DNA from: Ceriagrion tenellum
Taxonomy: Eukaryota; Arthropoda; Insecta; Odonata; Coenagrionidae
Direction: 5' to 3'
DNA length: 64,000 nucleotides
Assembly (NCBI GenBank): GCA_963169105.1
Contig: OY720636.1
Span: forward strand, 133,271,233-133,335,232
A program made the translations under genes and the position numbers. Position 1 is the first letter of the stretch. The number at the start of each line of letters is the position of its first letter. Under the pieces are notes generated by a model. The model had not been told where the DNA came from, did no database searches, and worked only from the letters and a program-made list of their open reading frames with translations. Shown one piece after another: positions 24,231-34,740 of this stretch.

Positions 24231-25873
24231 ATACTCTTTAAAGAATAGTTATCTGGGGTTTAAAGTATAGTTGTGCCTAAATGACTCAATTTAATAGCGT
24301 ATCTGGTGTAAACGAGACATACAAGACGGGGCAATATGAAGGAATGAAAGTAGAGCCAGATTTATAGACCTCTTTCCGAGAATAAAATAACTTTTGCCAG
24401 TGCCTACCCCGGTAAGGAATCTGTGACCGGAATGGATATCTGTATGCAACTTCCTACTAGATCATTATTGATGTTGATAACGAGGTGTTGTTGGACTTTC
24501 CACTCGTTCCGTGAAATTTCTGCTGTCGATATTTCCAATGTTAATTCGGCCATTTTCTAGGGCTATATAGACGCAAATATTCGCCAATAGGCCAAAAATT
24601 AATTAAGAGCTTTCAGGGGAGGGAGAAAAGATGACTAGAATTTAGCTTACTTGGTAGTCAAAAAAGAAAGGGGAAGAAAGTCTAAAAAGACTTCATCAGC
24701 ATTATTTTCCTGTTAAAAAAATAAATAATATTCTGTGATGAAAGTGTTGAGAAATCAAGTGGTCTACCCAAAAGTTAAGCAAATTACTCTGTCAATACTG
24801 AGAAGTCAAAAAGAAATCGATTGACATGTAATATAAACTATATTTTATTGAGATTTTAATATATTTATATCGCCTGAAAGAAGTATGGATATGAATTAAG
24901 AGCTTTATTGACTCATAGACTCTGTGACTTTGCATTAAAATCCTTACCTGAGTTTGAGTTGATTTGATTCGAAATTTCTAGTTCATTTAATCCACGAATT
25001 TGATCAATAGTGCTATTTGCAATATGCAGTCAAGGAATTTCATCTATAATATAACTACATGACCATTGCTTTCAGTCTGACGATTTCCCTTCTTTAACGA
25101 TGAGTCTCGGAAACTATGTTTTGATCACCCAATTTCTGCATGTTTTTCTGAGTACTTACCGTCGCAAAACTTTTTACCCTCCTTTGAATTTTATTTTTAC
25201 CAATTAACGTAATGAAGGGCTATCAGTAATTTTCGCGAACTGCCTCTTGTAATCTAAGGTCGATCAAGCGAGAGTTTAGCCGACGAACTTTGTCGTGTCT
25301 CGTTGGCTTTTTGCATGCACAATCATTTTGACATTTTATTCCACTGTTACCTTTATAGCTTTCTATCAGAAGTTATAACGTATGGTCTTAAATTGATTTA
25401 ATATCTTAGTAATCCGCTTTTCTTTCGCAAAAGTCGTGGATTAAACTACTATCCTTGGAAAATCGTGGAAATTATATTTAAACAGCAATATAAGTCATAT
25501 CATGTCACTGTTGTTTTTTATAATTAGATGATAAGACTATTTTCTCTTAATTTTCTTTATGGACAGTCTTTTTTAATCTTTTCTTGAGTCAAACTGTCGT
25601 CAGCTTGCGCCAAAGTGTAACTGCTTGTGCAATACGACATTATAATGAGTTGCGAAGACATAGTAGTTTGAGTTTCTCCACAAATGTTCTTCGTATTTGA
25701 GAATTTTCTCATAGCGTCGCTAGTGTCTTAAGAATTGAATAGGTTATCTTTTCAGATGCTCTGTTCACGATGAGCTGATTTTTCCTGATATATCAAAGAA
25801 ACAAAATGATTGAGGCTTTTTCAGTTTTGAAAAAAAATCATATTTATTTTCCATTTAACATCTCTTTTTCCAG

Positions 25874-25898
25874 CAGTATTTACAAAGTTGGTCGCGAG
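25874..25898 (+). CDS. Candidate microexon (25 nt)
   Basis: Two strong splice sites face each other only 25 bases apart: an acceptor with a long T-rich tract (ATCTCTTTTTCCAG) and a donor GCGAG followed by GTAAGC. All three frames are open. In the phase left by the candidate exon at 13,125-13,192 it would read NSIYKVGRE, the N being the codon split by the junction. A second CAG directly after the first allows a 22-nt version (25,877-25,898). The pairing of sites is the evidence; there is no homology support. Confidence 0.25.
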
Positions 25899-26299
25899 GT
25901 AAGCACTTCTTTATCCACTTGAGAATTTTACTTGCAAATTTTTTGTTTCTCTGTTGTTTGCTTCGTAGTCCATAGCAGTTCTCTTGAAATTACTTATAAA
26001 GGTATCAGGGTTTTGGTGTAGTATGGTTTATACATGTCGTTATCTTTTATTCTACAGGTTGTAGTTTAATTTCATCGGTAGGTATCAACATTGCATCTTC
26101 TCAGCTCTCAAAAGAGCTGTTGTGAAAAGTAGCCATTTATTAAGTACTGTTTTGTAAAAAACTTTTAACATGTATTTAAAAATTTTCTTCCCTATATGCA
26201 TTTGCTTCTCTTTCTTGCATCTTATTATCTGTCCCTATTCAAATGTATTATTTCTCTTTTGCTTCATATGGACCGATTTTCACTGTTAACTTTTTTCAG
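25899..26299. other. AT-rich spacer, likely intron
   Basis: T-rich sequence with an acceptor at 26,058 followed 20 bases later by a weak donor. No gene seen. Confidence 0.3.
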
Positions 26300-26346
26300 T
26301 GCCACGTTCTCATATCGAGTTTCATTCTGCGAGGAAGAATAGGATG
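26300..26346 (+). CDS. Candidate small exon (47 nt)
   Basis: A strong acceptor (GTTAACTTTTTTCAG) and a fair donor (GGATG then GTGAGA) bracket 47 bases with two open frames. One reads PRSHIEFHSARKNRM; the other, CHVLISSFILRGRIG, is in phase with the candidates at 13,125 and 25,874. Which is correct, if either, cannot be told from sequence alone. Confidence 0.22.
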
Positions 26347-29164
26347 GTGAGATGTTTTTTGAAAGATAATGCATTTTATTCCTTTTTTTGTTTTTTCTCT
26401 CCTTATCATTCAAAGAAAATATCTTGTACGAACATTCCTTTAATAGTATTTCTTGTATGCTATCATATTAGCATGACAAAATGTGTTTTACTTCTTTAAA
26501 TAGCGTCTTCCTGGCCTTAATATTTTAAGTATGCTTGAGAAATGAAATTGTTGAACCTATTGAGGAGCCTATCTGATTGTTGAGCCTATTGAAATCTATG
26601 CGACTGAGGGAATATTAAGATGATGTTACAATTTTATAAATTCTATTGGCACGGTCGATGTGAAGTCTATCAAATATTTTAAAAGCGCTCTGTGTCTATT
26701 ATATATTTAAACCCCGTATAACATTTCATCGTTGATAAGAAGGGTTCTCGCATACATGACTGCGTAGTGGCTTATTGTTTGCTATCATCGTGCATTATTT
26801 CACGTCATTATCTTTCAATTCAATCCAGGAGGAAGTGACTCACGCTACATCACCGTGCAATATTATGCCATAGGTTCACAGTTCAGCGTTATTTATACGC
26901 CATTATAACTTATAATTAATTCGTTAATTTTTTACATTAAATTCTGGAATTTTTCATGCGCGAGGCATGAACATCAATACACTTCATTCGGAGATCTAAT
27001 GTAATACCCGTTTATGTAACTGCCAGAAGCCAAATAAGCAGATACAAAGCTACAAAAATGGACTAATATATTATCAAACACAAAGTGGAAAACGCTTCTA
27101 TTGTGTCATATTTTCCTGTGATCGCTGGATATGCAGAATAGAGAACCTTCATTCGCCATTACCAACGCTGGTCAAAAATGTTTTAATTTTACTATTTTGG
27201 AGTTTGGTTGATTTTGTTAAAAGAGTAATATTTTGAGCAATATTCCTCTTTTCATGTAATTTCGGACTAATTTATGGTTAAAATAGAGCAATGGATAGTT
27301 TTTAAGGATAAAATTCTTTTCTGGAATTATTATCAACTAAAAAATCTGGATGTGATTAGGAGGGGGTTATGAAGGTGGCTGTAAGGGGTGCCGAGAGGCG
27401 ACGGAATGCTTAAAGCCGTGATAGAGGGAAGGATTTTGTGCCTATGCCTGAGTGTGCAGGCGGGTAAGGGAAAGAAAGAGAATGTGTTTTATGGATAGGA
27501 TGAGTGGGTAATACTTATTTTGAAATGAATAAAGAAGCGTTGCAGGTTTAGAGAGACTTCCATGTGATCCTTTACCTAGTTAACTTTATTGGTTGCTTAA
27601 TGAGATTAATACTGTGCTACGTAGGTAAGAGAAAATGGTCAATAAATTTGAATTTATACGTTTAAATTGTGTGAATAGTCGCATCACACAATTTAAACGT
27701 ATACGATACAATGATATATATATGATACAATGTTTTTCAATGAATTACGATGAAATTCATGGCCTCTCTCACCGCGATCATTTCTGATGGAAATCGTTTT
27801 CCATCTACTTAACGGGAACTGCAATTCGCCTGAATACCTTCATAGTTACGGAGTGTTTTAGTTATATTTAACCCAAAAGTAAATGGTTGACTGCACTACC
27901 TGACAACTCGAGAATTGATTTAGCGGTGTAAATTGGCTGCATATTCTCCTGCAATCGTGATGTGATCGACGATGTGTGGATGCGACCCTTGTTTCACGGG
28001 ACCGAATGAGCAAAATAATCCTCGGTGGCGTTGGAAATGAAAAAGACGGCAAAAAAATCAAAACCCATCACGGGGAGTGAAATTCGAAATCGGACATTGC
28101 GTAAGAGATAGGAACGAGAGCGAGGCGCTCTGGCTCGCATGGAATCCGGTGACGGAAATCGAAAACACAGCGTTTAAAACAAAAAATAACTTTGAATCGG
28201 GAGCGGAGTCAGATTCAACTCGTTCCATCTCGGAGCCCTAGAACCCAATTTACGCCCCGAAGCGACGTAGTCGATATATGGATGTGGAAGGCTTACTGAC
28301 AGGAGGGTCACCAAAATGCACTGATGAATATATAATACTTTAAACTAGGTTTGTCGATAATTAGGATAGCTAATTAGTTGAATTGCTTCCTGATGCCTGT
28401 TAAAAGAGGCATGGTCAAAATGATTAATGCAGCGCATCGAAGAGAACGGAGAGTAAATAATGTGAACAAGGTCAACCAAATCTATCATAATGTTTTTCAT
28501 AATTGAGAAAAATTGATTTTCTCCCTAAGTTTAATGTATGCTCCAAAACATCGCAACGTGTCCTTATTTCAGGATTGATTATCCTAGGTACAGAAATCTT
28601 CCATATTTATAGTTTTCCTATCCCGAATGAAAGGCTTGATTGTTACTTACCGCAGAGTTCACAATATATGCGTGTGAGTGACTGTTTTTAGAGTTACTTG
28701 TTCTTAAAATTCAATAATTTTTGCTTTACCATTAGAAACTTGCAAATGTGTAAAATATACGAAGTGTAATAATTATGTGATCAGGTTTGGCGAATCACTT
28801 AATGGCTGTGTGCTTGTGTTACTGACGAAATCATAACCCGGAGGAAAGCACCCACTCAGGAATGGGTATGGGATATCTTGATTTGTGTCTTATGTATGCA
28901 TGATATGAATCATAAATAGTGAGCAAAATTACCACGACGATATACCAAGTAGGAAAATAGTGATAAATATTTTTTATTAGATGCTAGCATTTGTTAATAT
29001 AAAATTTAAATAAATGCCAACAATAAATACAATTAGTTAGTTATGACTTAACTTGAATCAAAACCTAGGTCAGAATGATGAAAACCATTGTGGAATATTA
29101 CAAAGTGAATTAATTTACAAACCATCGCAATTTAGCTCCACTAAGTGAATCCTGAGAATTTATT
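26347..29164. other. AT-rich stretch, probably intron or intergenic
   Basis: About 2.8 kb, AT-rich, with a slightly GC-richer patch at 28,080-28,270 that contains no open frame worth calling. The hairpin at 27,655 is listed separately. A minus-strand donor pattern near 28,650 has only a weak acceptor. Confidence 0.45.
27655..27703. repeat. Perfect 20-bp inverted repeat with 9-nt loop
   Basis: The arms 27,655-27,674 and 27,684-27,703 are exact reverse complements over 20 bases and enclose nine bases (ATAGTCGCA). The pairing stops cleanly at both outer ends. A short ATATATAT run and two copies of GATACAATG follow at about 27,704-27,733. It would form a stable hairpin in RNA or a cruciform in DNA. 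It is too short for a typical microRNA precursor and could be a foldback scrap of a transposon. Confidence 0.9.
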
Positions 29165-29590
29165 ATATACTAGCGGTCGTCCTGCCCAAGCGTTGGCTTA
29201 CCAGCTATTAGCTTTTCTAAAAAAATTCTAAAAATTTTCTAAAAAAAAATTAGCTAAAAAAAGTTTTTTCGATATTCAAAGTTTCGATAAACTAACTGGC
29301 TACATACTAAGTGGCATTTGACATTGAGTTTGACATTTCAATCTTTTCGTTTCGTCAAAACAACGCCAAGCTACGACGCAAGTGCGACGACTTGCGCATG
29401 TAATGATGTGTACGTCAAATAACACAGAATTCGACATCAGCGCCACCTATGGTACACAAACATAACTATAAATTATTCTCAGATGCTCAATTATTCATGA
29501 ACTTCTCAGAAGATTTTCACGGTCAATTATTCATGAACTTATGATTTTTTTCCTTTTAAAACTATTGGAAGAGAAGGTGGGGGATGAAAT
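29165..29590. mobile_element. Left flank of nested retroelement
   Basis: The sequence begins TACTAGCGGTCGTCCTGCCC (from about 29,169), similar to the start of non-autonomous retroelement families with ACTAGCGG-type ends seen in arthropods. It contains a GCGCCACCT motif near 29,440 and an 18-bp direct repeat (29,487-29,504 and 29,523-29,540, TCAATTATTCATGAACTT). It probably belongs to the same element as 30,600-30,790, split by the Gypsy insertion. Confidence 0.4.
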
Positions 29591-29599
29591 TTTGGGGTT

Positions 29600-30420
29600 A
29601 TGGTACCAACACCATCTACCATCTCGAGAGGGCGAAGGACTTCTCGATTTTCACCACCGATGATCGCGCGACCGGGAACGATGACTTTGTGAAACCGACA
29701 GCTCCGCGACTTGTCTAGACAAACCCTCGATGGCTAGGTACAGCTTATCATCCGTCGATATGCTGTTGGGAGAAACGGCATGGACGACCATATGAGGAGT
29801 TGACACCTCGATGATCTTGTCAGCTAGCTCCGACAGATTGTCTAGGGGTAACTCCGCCTGGGCAGTCAGGATTCCTTGGACGTGCGGGTGCAATTGCCTC
29901 AGCCACAGTTGCCGAAATAGGCTATCCGGAAGAGCGGTCGTTCCGGCGAGGGAGCGAAGATGCCGCAAGAATTTGGAAGGCCTGCAATCACCGAGGTCCT
30001 AGTCCGACAGTAACTGGCGATCGCTGCTCCTCAGAGGCTGTCAGACGTTCTATAAGCTTCAATTGTAGATTCGAACAACAATTCTGAGATGGAGGATTAG
30101 TGATTATGTCCTCAACCTTACAGGCCACGCGAGAATTTAAATGTGAGCCAATGTAATGGAACTTCGTTATTTCTCTTGTGATCTGCGACAACATGAACTG
30201 AGATTCCGCCTGTAAAAACCAAAGACTCGGTTTCTCGGGCCAAAATGGTGGTAGTCTCACGGCAATGCGACGAACCACATGCGGGTTCTGCTCGGCGTCA
30301 GTGTGGCTGCGTTTTGAATCAGGATCATTTAGTTGCTGATGGAGCTGGGCGTCTTCTTCACGTAAGCGTTGAAGCTCCTCGTCGCGCAGTAAAACAATTT
30401 CCACCAAATGTTGATTCTCC
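29600..30420 (-). pseudogene. Broken Gypsy-type gag
   Basis: The N-terminal part has a Glu/Arg/Leu-rich, coiled-coil-like start (EELQRLREEDAQLHQQL) followed by the conserved core of arthropod Gypsy gag proteins (PPFWPEKPSLWF, then a KFHYIGSHL segment). The second part (FLRHLRSLAGTTALPD onward, to about 29,651) is in another frame: a frameshift lies near 30,010-30,025, and the downstream frame also carries a TAG at 29,999-30,001. After an Arg/Ser-rich stretch a CWYH remnant (about 29,600) marks where the zinc-knuckle-like region began. The product would have been the structural capsid protein; this copy cannot make it. Confidence 0.8.
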
Positions 30421-30422
30421 TT

Positions 30423-30435
30423 GTCGGGGTCACCA
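30423..30435 (-). other. Primer-binding-site-like sequence
   Basis: TGGTGACCCCGAC on the minus strand starts with the TGG complementary to the CCA end of tRNAs and sits a few bases after the inferred LTR end. It would prime minus-strand DNA synthesis in a working element. The tRNA partner was not identified. Confidence 0.45.
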
Positions 30436-30600
30436 ATGTGGAGATGGGTAAGTGAGGAGATCTCCACATTTGTCAAATCAATTTATTAGAGCCTTTATCA
30501 ATGTCCACTACAATCCCAGTCCTCTTGAATTAGTTACATAAACATGAACAAATCAGCAAGGCCTCCTTGGCAACAATATAGAAGATAATGGCACCATTTA

Positions 30601-30800
30601 CGGTTGCCACAAAAATGTCGTCATACAAATTTCCTAGAACCCGATCACAGCTCCCCCTACCAGGTGTATTTGTAAATCTAAACCCTCCAGGGACCCATTC
30701 AAATACACATAAAAAATTTCATCAAAATTGGTCCAGCCGTTTAGGAGAAGTTCAGTACATACACACGTACAGAAAAATTATATGCATAAAGATTATTTAG
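30601..30800 (+). mobile_element. Right flank of nested retroelement, 3'-end signature
   Basis: On the plus strand, 30,718-30,800 holds ATCAAAATTGGTCCAGCCG, then GAAGTTCAGTACATACACAC and an A/T-rich end. This signature occurs at the 3' end of RTE-like or SINE-like retroelements in arthropods. Together with 29,165-29,590 it appears to bracket the Gypsy piece. Confidence 0.45.
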
Positions 30801-31560
30801 TAGTATTTTGGAATATAAACTTTTAAATAATCATGTGAGATGAATAATGGCAATAAGTTGATAATGGAAGTGAGGATGTGAATGGAGAAAGATGCACTAT
30901 CTTTGGTTGGAGAAGAGAAATATGAAGTGCTGATTAAATAAGTTTCTTGCAGGTCTCATGGTTGTCTCAAACCTTGTTGAAAAACATGAATTTTTTTTCT
31001 CTCTGTAATTTCTCAAGACTCTTTCCTTTGCGTCTAAACACATCGAGGATTCTCCTGTCACCGCAGCAGAGTACTCCGCACCTCCACCTCCTGGCCGCTT
31101 CGCCTCCTTCCACGCCAATCTACGCCCTACTCTCCTCCTCATCACCCTATCCTCCAATTACATCCCTTCCGGCGTCTGTCGGGCCCGAGGCGGTTCGTCC
31201 ACCCCCACCCGTTTCTTATCCTCCACCCCCCTTGCTCACACAGCATCCGTCTCCTTACCCTCGACGAGCGAGGACTTCCATTATCCACCGCCGCTCATCA
31301 TCCCCCTCAGAAGTTCCTCACCCGGCGAAAGACGGTGTCTAAACCCCAGCCCATCGCCGCCATCCCCCGCCCTCCGACCGGAGAATCCTCCGAAACCGTG
31401 TCTCTCTCCACGGTATAGAAATCGCGGCGCAGGATATGTAAGCGATGATTGCATTCCTTACCCTCCCTCTTCGTGCTAGGTGTCCTCACCCCCCTTGCTC
31501 CCACCCCATCCCCGTGATTAAGCATTCAATTCACCCGGAGATGGAGCGTGAAGAGAATTT
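30801..31560. other. Pyrimidine-rich GC island
   Basis: After a short AT-rich lead with an acceptor-like TTTCTTGCAG at 30,952, the plus strand is C/T-rich and GC-rich to about 31,510. One frame stays open for 131 codons (to 31,342), ending in an S- and P-rich low-complexity translation. No motif; I treat it as composition rather than a gene. Confidence 0.45.
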
Positions 31561-33640
31561 TCGGCATTTAATTAACGCGTTCATCAAATAAGAACGATGA
31601 ATGTGTTTTGACGCCGTTGATGACAATTATAGGCACGTCGGATGGTGCGCTCTTTTTAGTCTGAGCGTTGCTTTCCGCGGGTTTAATCCTTGTCGTTTAT
31701 CGAGCAAGGCTTCTTTGGGCTCTCCTATCACGCCCACTTAGCAATAAATCTCGGAAGATATTTAATAAAGGCCTGATGCGAAATCAGGGAAGCGTAGGCT
31801 ATTTATTACTGAGGAAATAAGGAATTTCTCCAACCAGGAATGTCGTTTTGATGGCATTAACCGCTATACAATGCTTGAGTGTCATGTTAGGCGGTGCACA
31901 GTGTTCTACGCTCTAGCCTCATTTGAATCTTCGCACATGCGTTAGTGTTAAAGGTAAGTACAGATGTAAACGAATTCTTATTCTTATTGTTATCTCCCTG
32001 AATATTATTATCTTATGCCATTCACTTTGTTGTCTACCCCGAATATGCCATTGCAGAAGAATTTTTAGCAATAGATTAGATAGAGGGTTTTGGTGTAATA
32101 TATGTTATTATTGTTAGTGACATGCGAAGCCCGTACAACGTTTTATTAATTAAATGAAAACGTCGGCAAAAGCTACCTGATGCATCAATGCCATGAAAAT
32201 CATCAATAACCTTTCCTTACTAATGTATGTTATTATGCGTACCCCTTGTATAATAGAATAGCTCTATACAGTGAGTGCATCAGTTAGAGGCGTGTCTTAA
32301 ATAATGTATCGCGTTATGAGATTATTTAAGGATTTTTGGATTCAGATTTGAAGCAAATATTTTTGGGTTTTCGGATTACGTAAAACCTGTCATAATACCC
32401 GGGACTCTGCTTGTGAGAATATTGAAGACTATAAGAAAATATTACTCACCTATAATGTCTTATTTTACTCTTTGCCTTTTATTTAAGTGTTCTTATGATA
32501 TTTTCTTCGCAAAACTAATACCTAGCCAAAAGACAACTTATCAAAAGAGCTAATTAGTTATGGCATAACTGTTGAGTATAAGGTTGTAGGCTATAATTAA
32601 CATTACTTTTTTTCAATTGTCATAGATATTAAATAGGGAGTATTATGTATGTAACCGGAGATTTTTTCTTGTCTTTGGTCTAATTTTGGCTTGCTTTGGG
32701 AACGAAAAGAAATAGGTTAGTGCCGATTTTTGTGTCCGTATGAATTTTGCAAGAGGCAAAACTGAGGCCACAGTTTAGTGTGCTTTCCAAAGGGCTTAGA
32801 ATACCACCCAAAGTGCTCTATATACTACTCGACACAATTAGGGCACCTACCGCTGTCGAGTTACTCGCCGACCACTGAGGCTTCATCTCCGTCCCACATG
32901 AGCAGAGGGCGCCACCCTACACTTAACTAAATGTAGCTCCTTTATAGTTGGGGAGAACGTATGGTTTACACGCTTATCTACTTAGTTCAAAACACAGAAA
33001 ATATAATTTATAATCTTATTTTGTTGATTAATAATTTAAAACCATATTATCTTTTAATTTATGACGAAAGGGTTCAATCTGGTTAATTGTGGTGTACTTT
33101 CGGGCTTTGTCCTGGTTATCTGTGTCTCTTAAATTTGCTGCTGAAAGTCTCTGAATCCCGTGTTTATTCTATACGTTCAGTTCAGTTGTTGTGTAAAAAT
33201 CTTACCTCTTTATATGCCTGCTATCTAAAGACAGAATATGGTCATCAGACCGGAGTTTCCTATGAAATCATGTTGCTCATTAAAGTTTGGAGAATTATTG
33301 TTGTTGCTTTGTTTTCATACATATATTAGTTTTTTTAATCTCTCTATAAGGTTGAGTCCACTAAGGTTTTATTTGATTCAAGCAAATCAATGAGTCCTTA
33401 TTAATTTCTTTCATTGTGACTTTGGTAATGCGATTGAGCTGTCCACATTTTTAATGTTAAGTAAGCACATTTCATCGACTCGTCATGGGGCAGCAGTCTT
33501 AATGCACGAGTCTTCCTCCCTGGCATTATTCACTTTAATGTGTTTACTGTTCATACCAGTTGTTGTTTTGGTATATTTTGATCCAGACTCTACATTAAGG
33601 TTTATATATTTTCATAAATGTGTGAATTTCTCTAATTTGG
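31561..33640. other. AT-rich stretch, no supported gene
   Basis: A strong donor (TTAAAG then GTAAGT, near 31,955) follows a weak acceptor 37 bases upstream, and a minus-strand donor near 33,205 faces a 19-nt frame; neither is convincing. An 8-bp hairpin (32,827-32,834 with 32,854-32,861) lies in a GC-richer patch. Nothing else. Confidence 0.4.
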
Positions 33641-34110
33641 CCAGCGCTTAACCTGCTGGAGTAGAATATCTTCTCCCCGGCTAGGCGCTCACCTGCCTTT
33701 CTCTTTTGAAACCCTCCAGCTTCCCATCTCTCGTCTCTCATTCATGGATCTTGGCTCTAAACCTTTTAATCAGTCATTAGATTCTCTCCACCCCACCTCT
33801 TTTCACCGCTCTAGCTTCCACTAAATTAAGTACTCGAGCGCCTGAGGTCTGGTCTTGCGCGGAGGTTGAACGCTGCCGTGTTAAAGATTTCGTCTTCCCG
33901 AGCATCGCCAGATTCGATGCTGAATAATGAATGGTGGGCTTCCTTGGACGGGGATCTGACGCAACGACCCCCCCGTCATAATACTTATCCCCCGCTTTGG
34001 TGCCATTCTCGGTCGCAGGCCGATTCATTAATCCCTGCAGAGGTCGCTGCTCAAAGGGAAAAATAATGAGCCCAATTACCCATTCCATCACCATTTCAAG
34101 AGGAATTACT
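33641..34110 (-). other. GC-richer patch with a 105-codon open frame
   Basis: The minus strand is open from 34,094 to 33,777. The translation is mixed and moderately charged, for example ENGTKAGDKYYDGGVV and SASNLAMLGKTKSLTRQR, and so more protein-like than the island frames. I recognise no domain and see no splice sites that would define an exon. It may be a small or partial gene, or chance. Confidence 0.2.
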
Positions 34111-34129
34111 TGGGGTGGGAAAAAAATAA

Positions 34130-34740
34130 AACCGAAATGGTTCGTTGAAAATTAGGTAATATCCATTTAGAATGTGAAGAAGGCTTATTTCAAATTCTTC
34201 GTGAAGTGTGTATTGCTAAAATGGCCTTTGGCCTAGCGGAAGAGCCTGGTTACCATGAACAACTTTTAGATAATCATGCGGTGGGTATTGTAAGCGATTC
34301 TGCGAGTATCTCTTCTAAGATTTCATAGCTTCCATGTGAAACACAGAATTGAAAAAAATAAACGCGTAAGGCTTTAAATATTTCTGCATGATTATGTTTT
34401 TCGGTTATTTTGGAAAATATGTATTCGAGGACTCTGTGTGATAAGCAAAGCAGCGTGCCAAGGGTATTAACTACTACACAAGGATGGGATACGCAAAACA
34501 CGTGTTGCAAACTCAGATGAGAAAGAAAGTTTTACTAAGATCTTACGGCGGAAGCAAGCCTAATGTTAAACTTTATGAATTTGTAATAAAAAAAACCATC
34601 ACAGTGGAGCTGGTGGACAAAGCAGATGGATGTATTTTCTACGCTGGCATGGCATAAACTATCGCATATTATGTTTGAACGAAGTTGATGAAACAATTTA
34701 CAATTTTTTAGAGATGCTAAATCCGAGAACAAAGAATGTA
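34130..34740. other. Segment open on both strands, unresolved
   Basis: Several protein-like frames overlap. On the plus strand one runs from about 34,156 to a TAG near 34,325 (ECEEGLFQILREVCIAKM), another from 34,444 to 34,640 (GYAKHVLQTQMRKKVL), and a third reads across about 34,595-34,770 (DETIYNFLEMLNPRTKNV). On the minus strand 34,510-34,274 and 34,732-34,535 are open too. This could be a decayed coding element with frameshifts, but no family is recognised. Confidence 0.25.

Larger units (their letters stand above)
21901..25873. other. AT-rich stretch, probably intron or intergenic
   Basis: About 4 kb of AT-rich sequence. Apart from the ribozyme-like motif at 22,476 and the LINE-like scrap at 24,116, I see only short chance frames. 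A minus-strand donor pattern near 25,156 lacks an acceptor. Confidence 0.45.
29591..30600 (-). mobile_element. Ty3/Gypsy LTR retrotransposon fragment
   Basis: On the minus strand the order is: end of an LTR (about 30,600 to 30,438, with an AATAAA at 30,482-30,487), a primer-binding-site-like TGGTGACCCCGAC (30,435-30,423), then gag, which runs out at about 29,591. Pol and the second LTR are absent, so the copy is truncated and dead. A 10-bp palindrome (30,436-30,445 with 30,460-30,469) lies at the LTR end. The primer-site placement is inferred from its TGG start and position directly after the LTR end. Confidence 0.7.
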
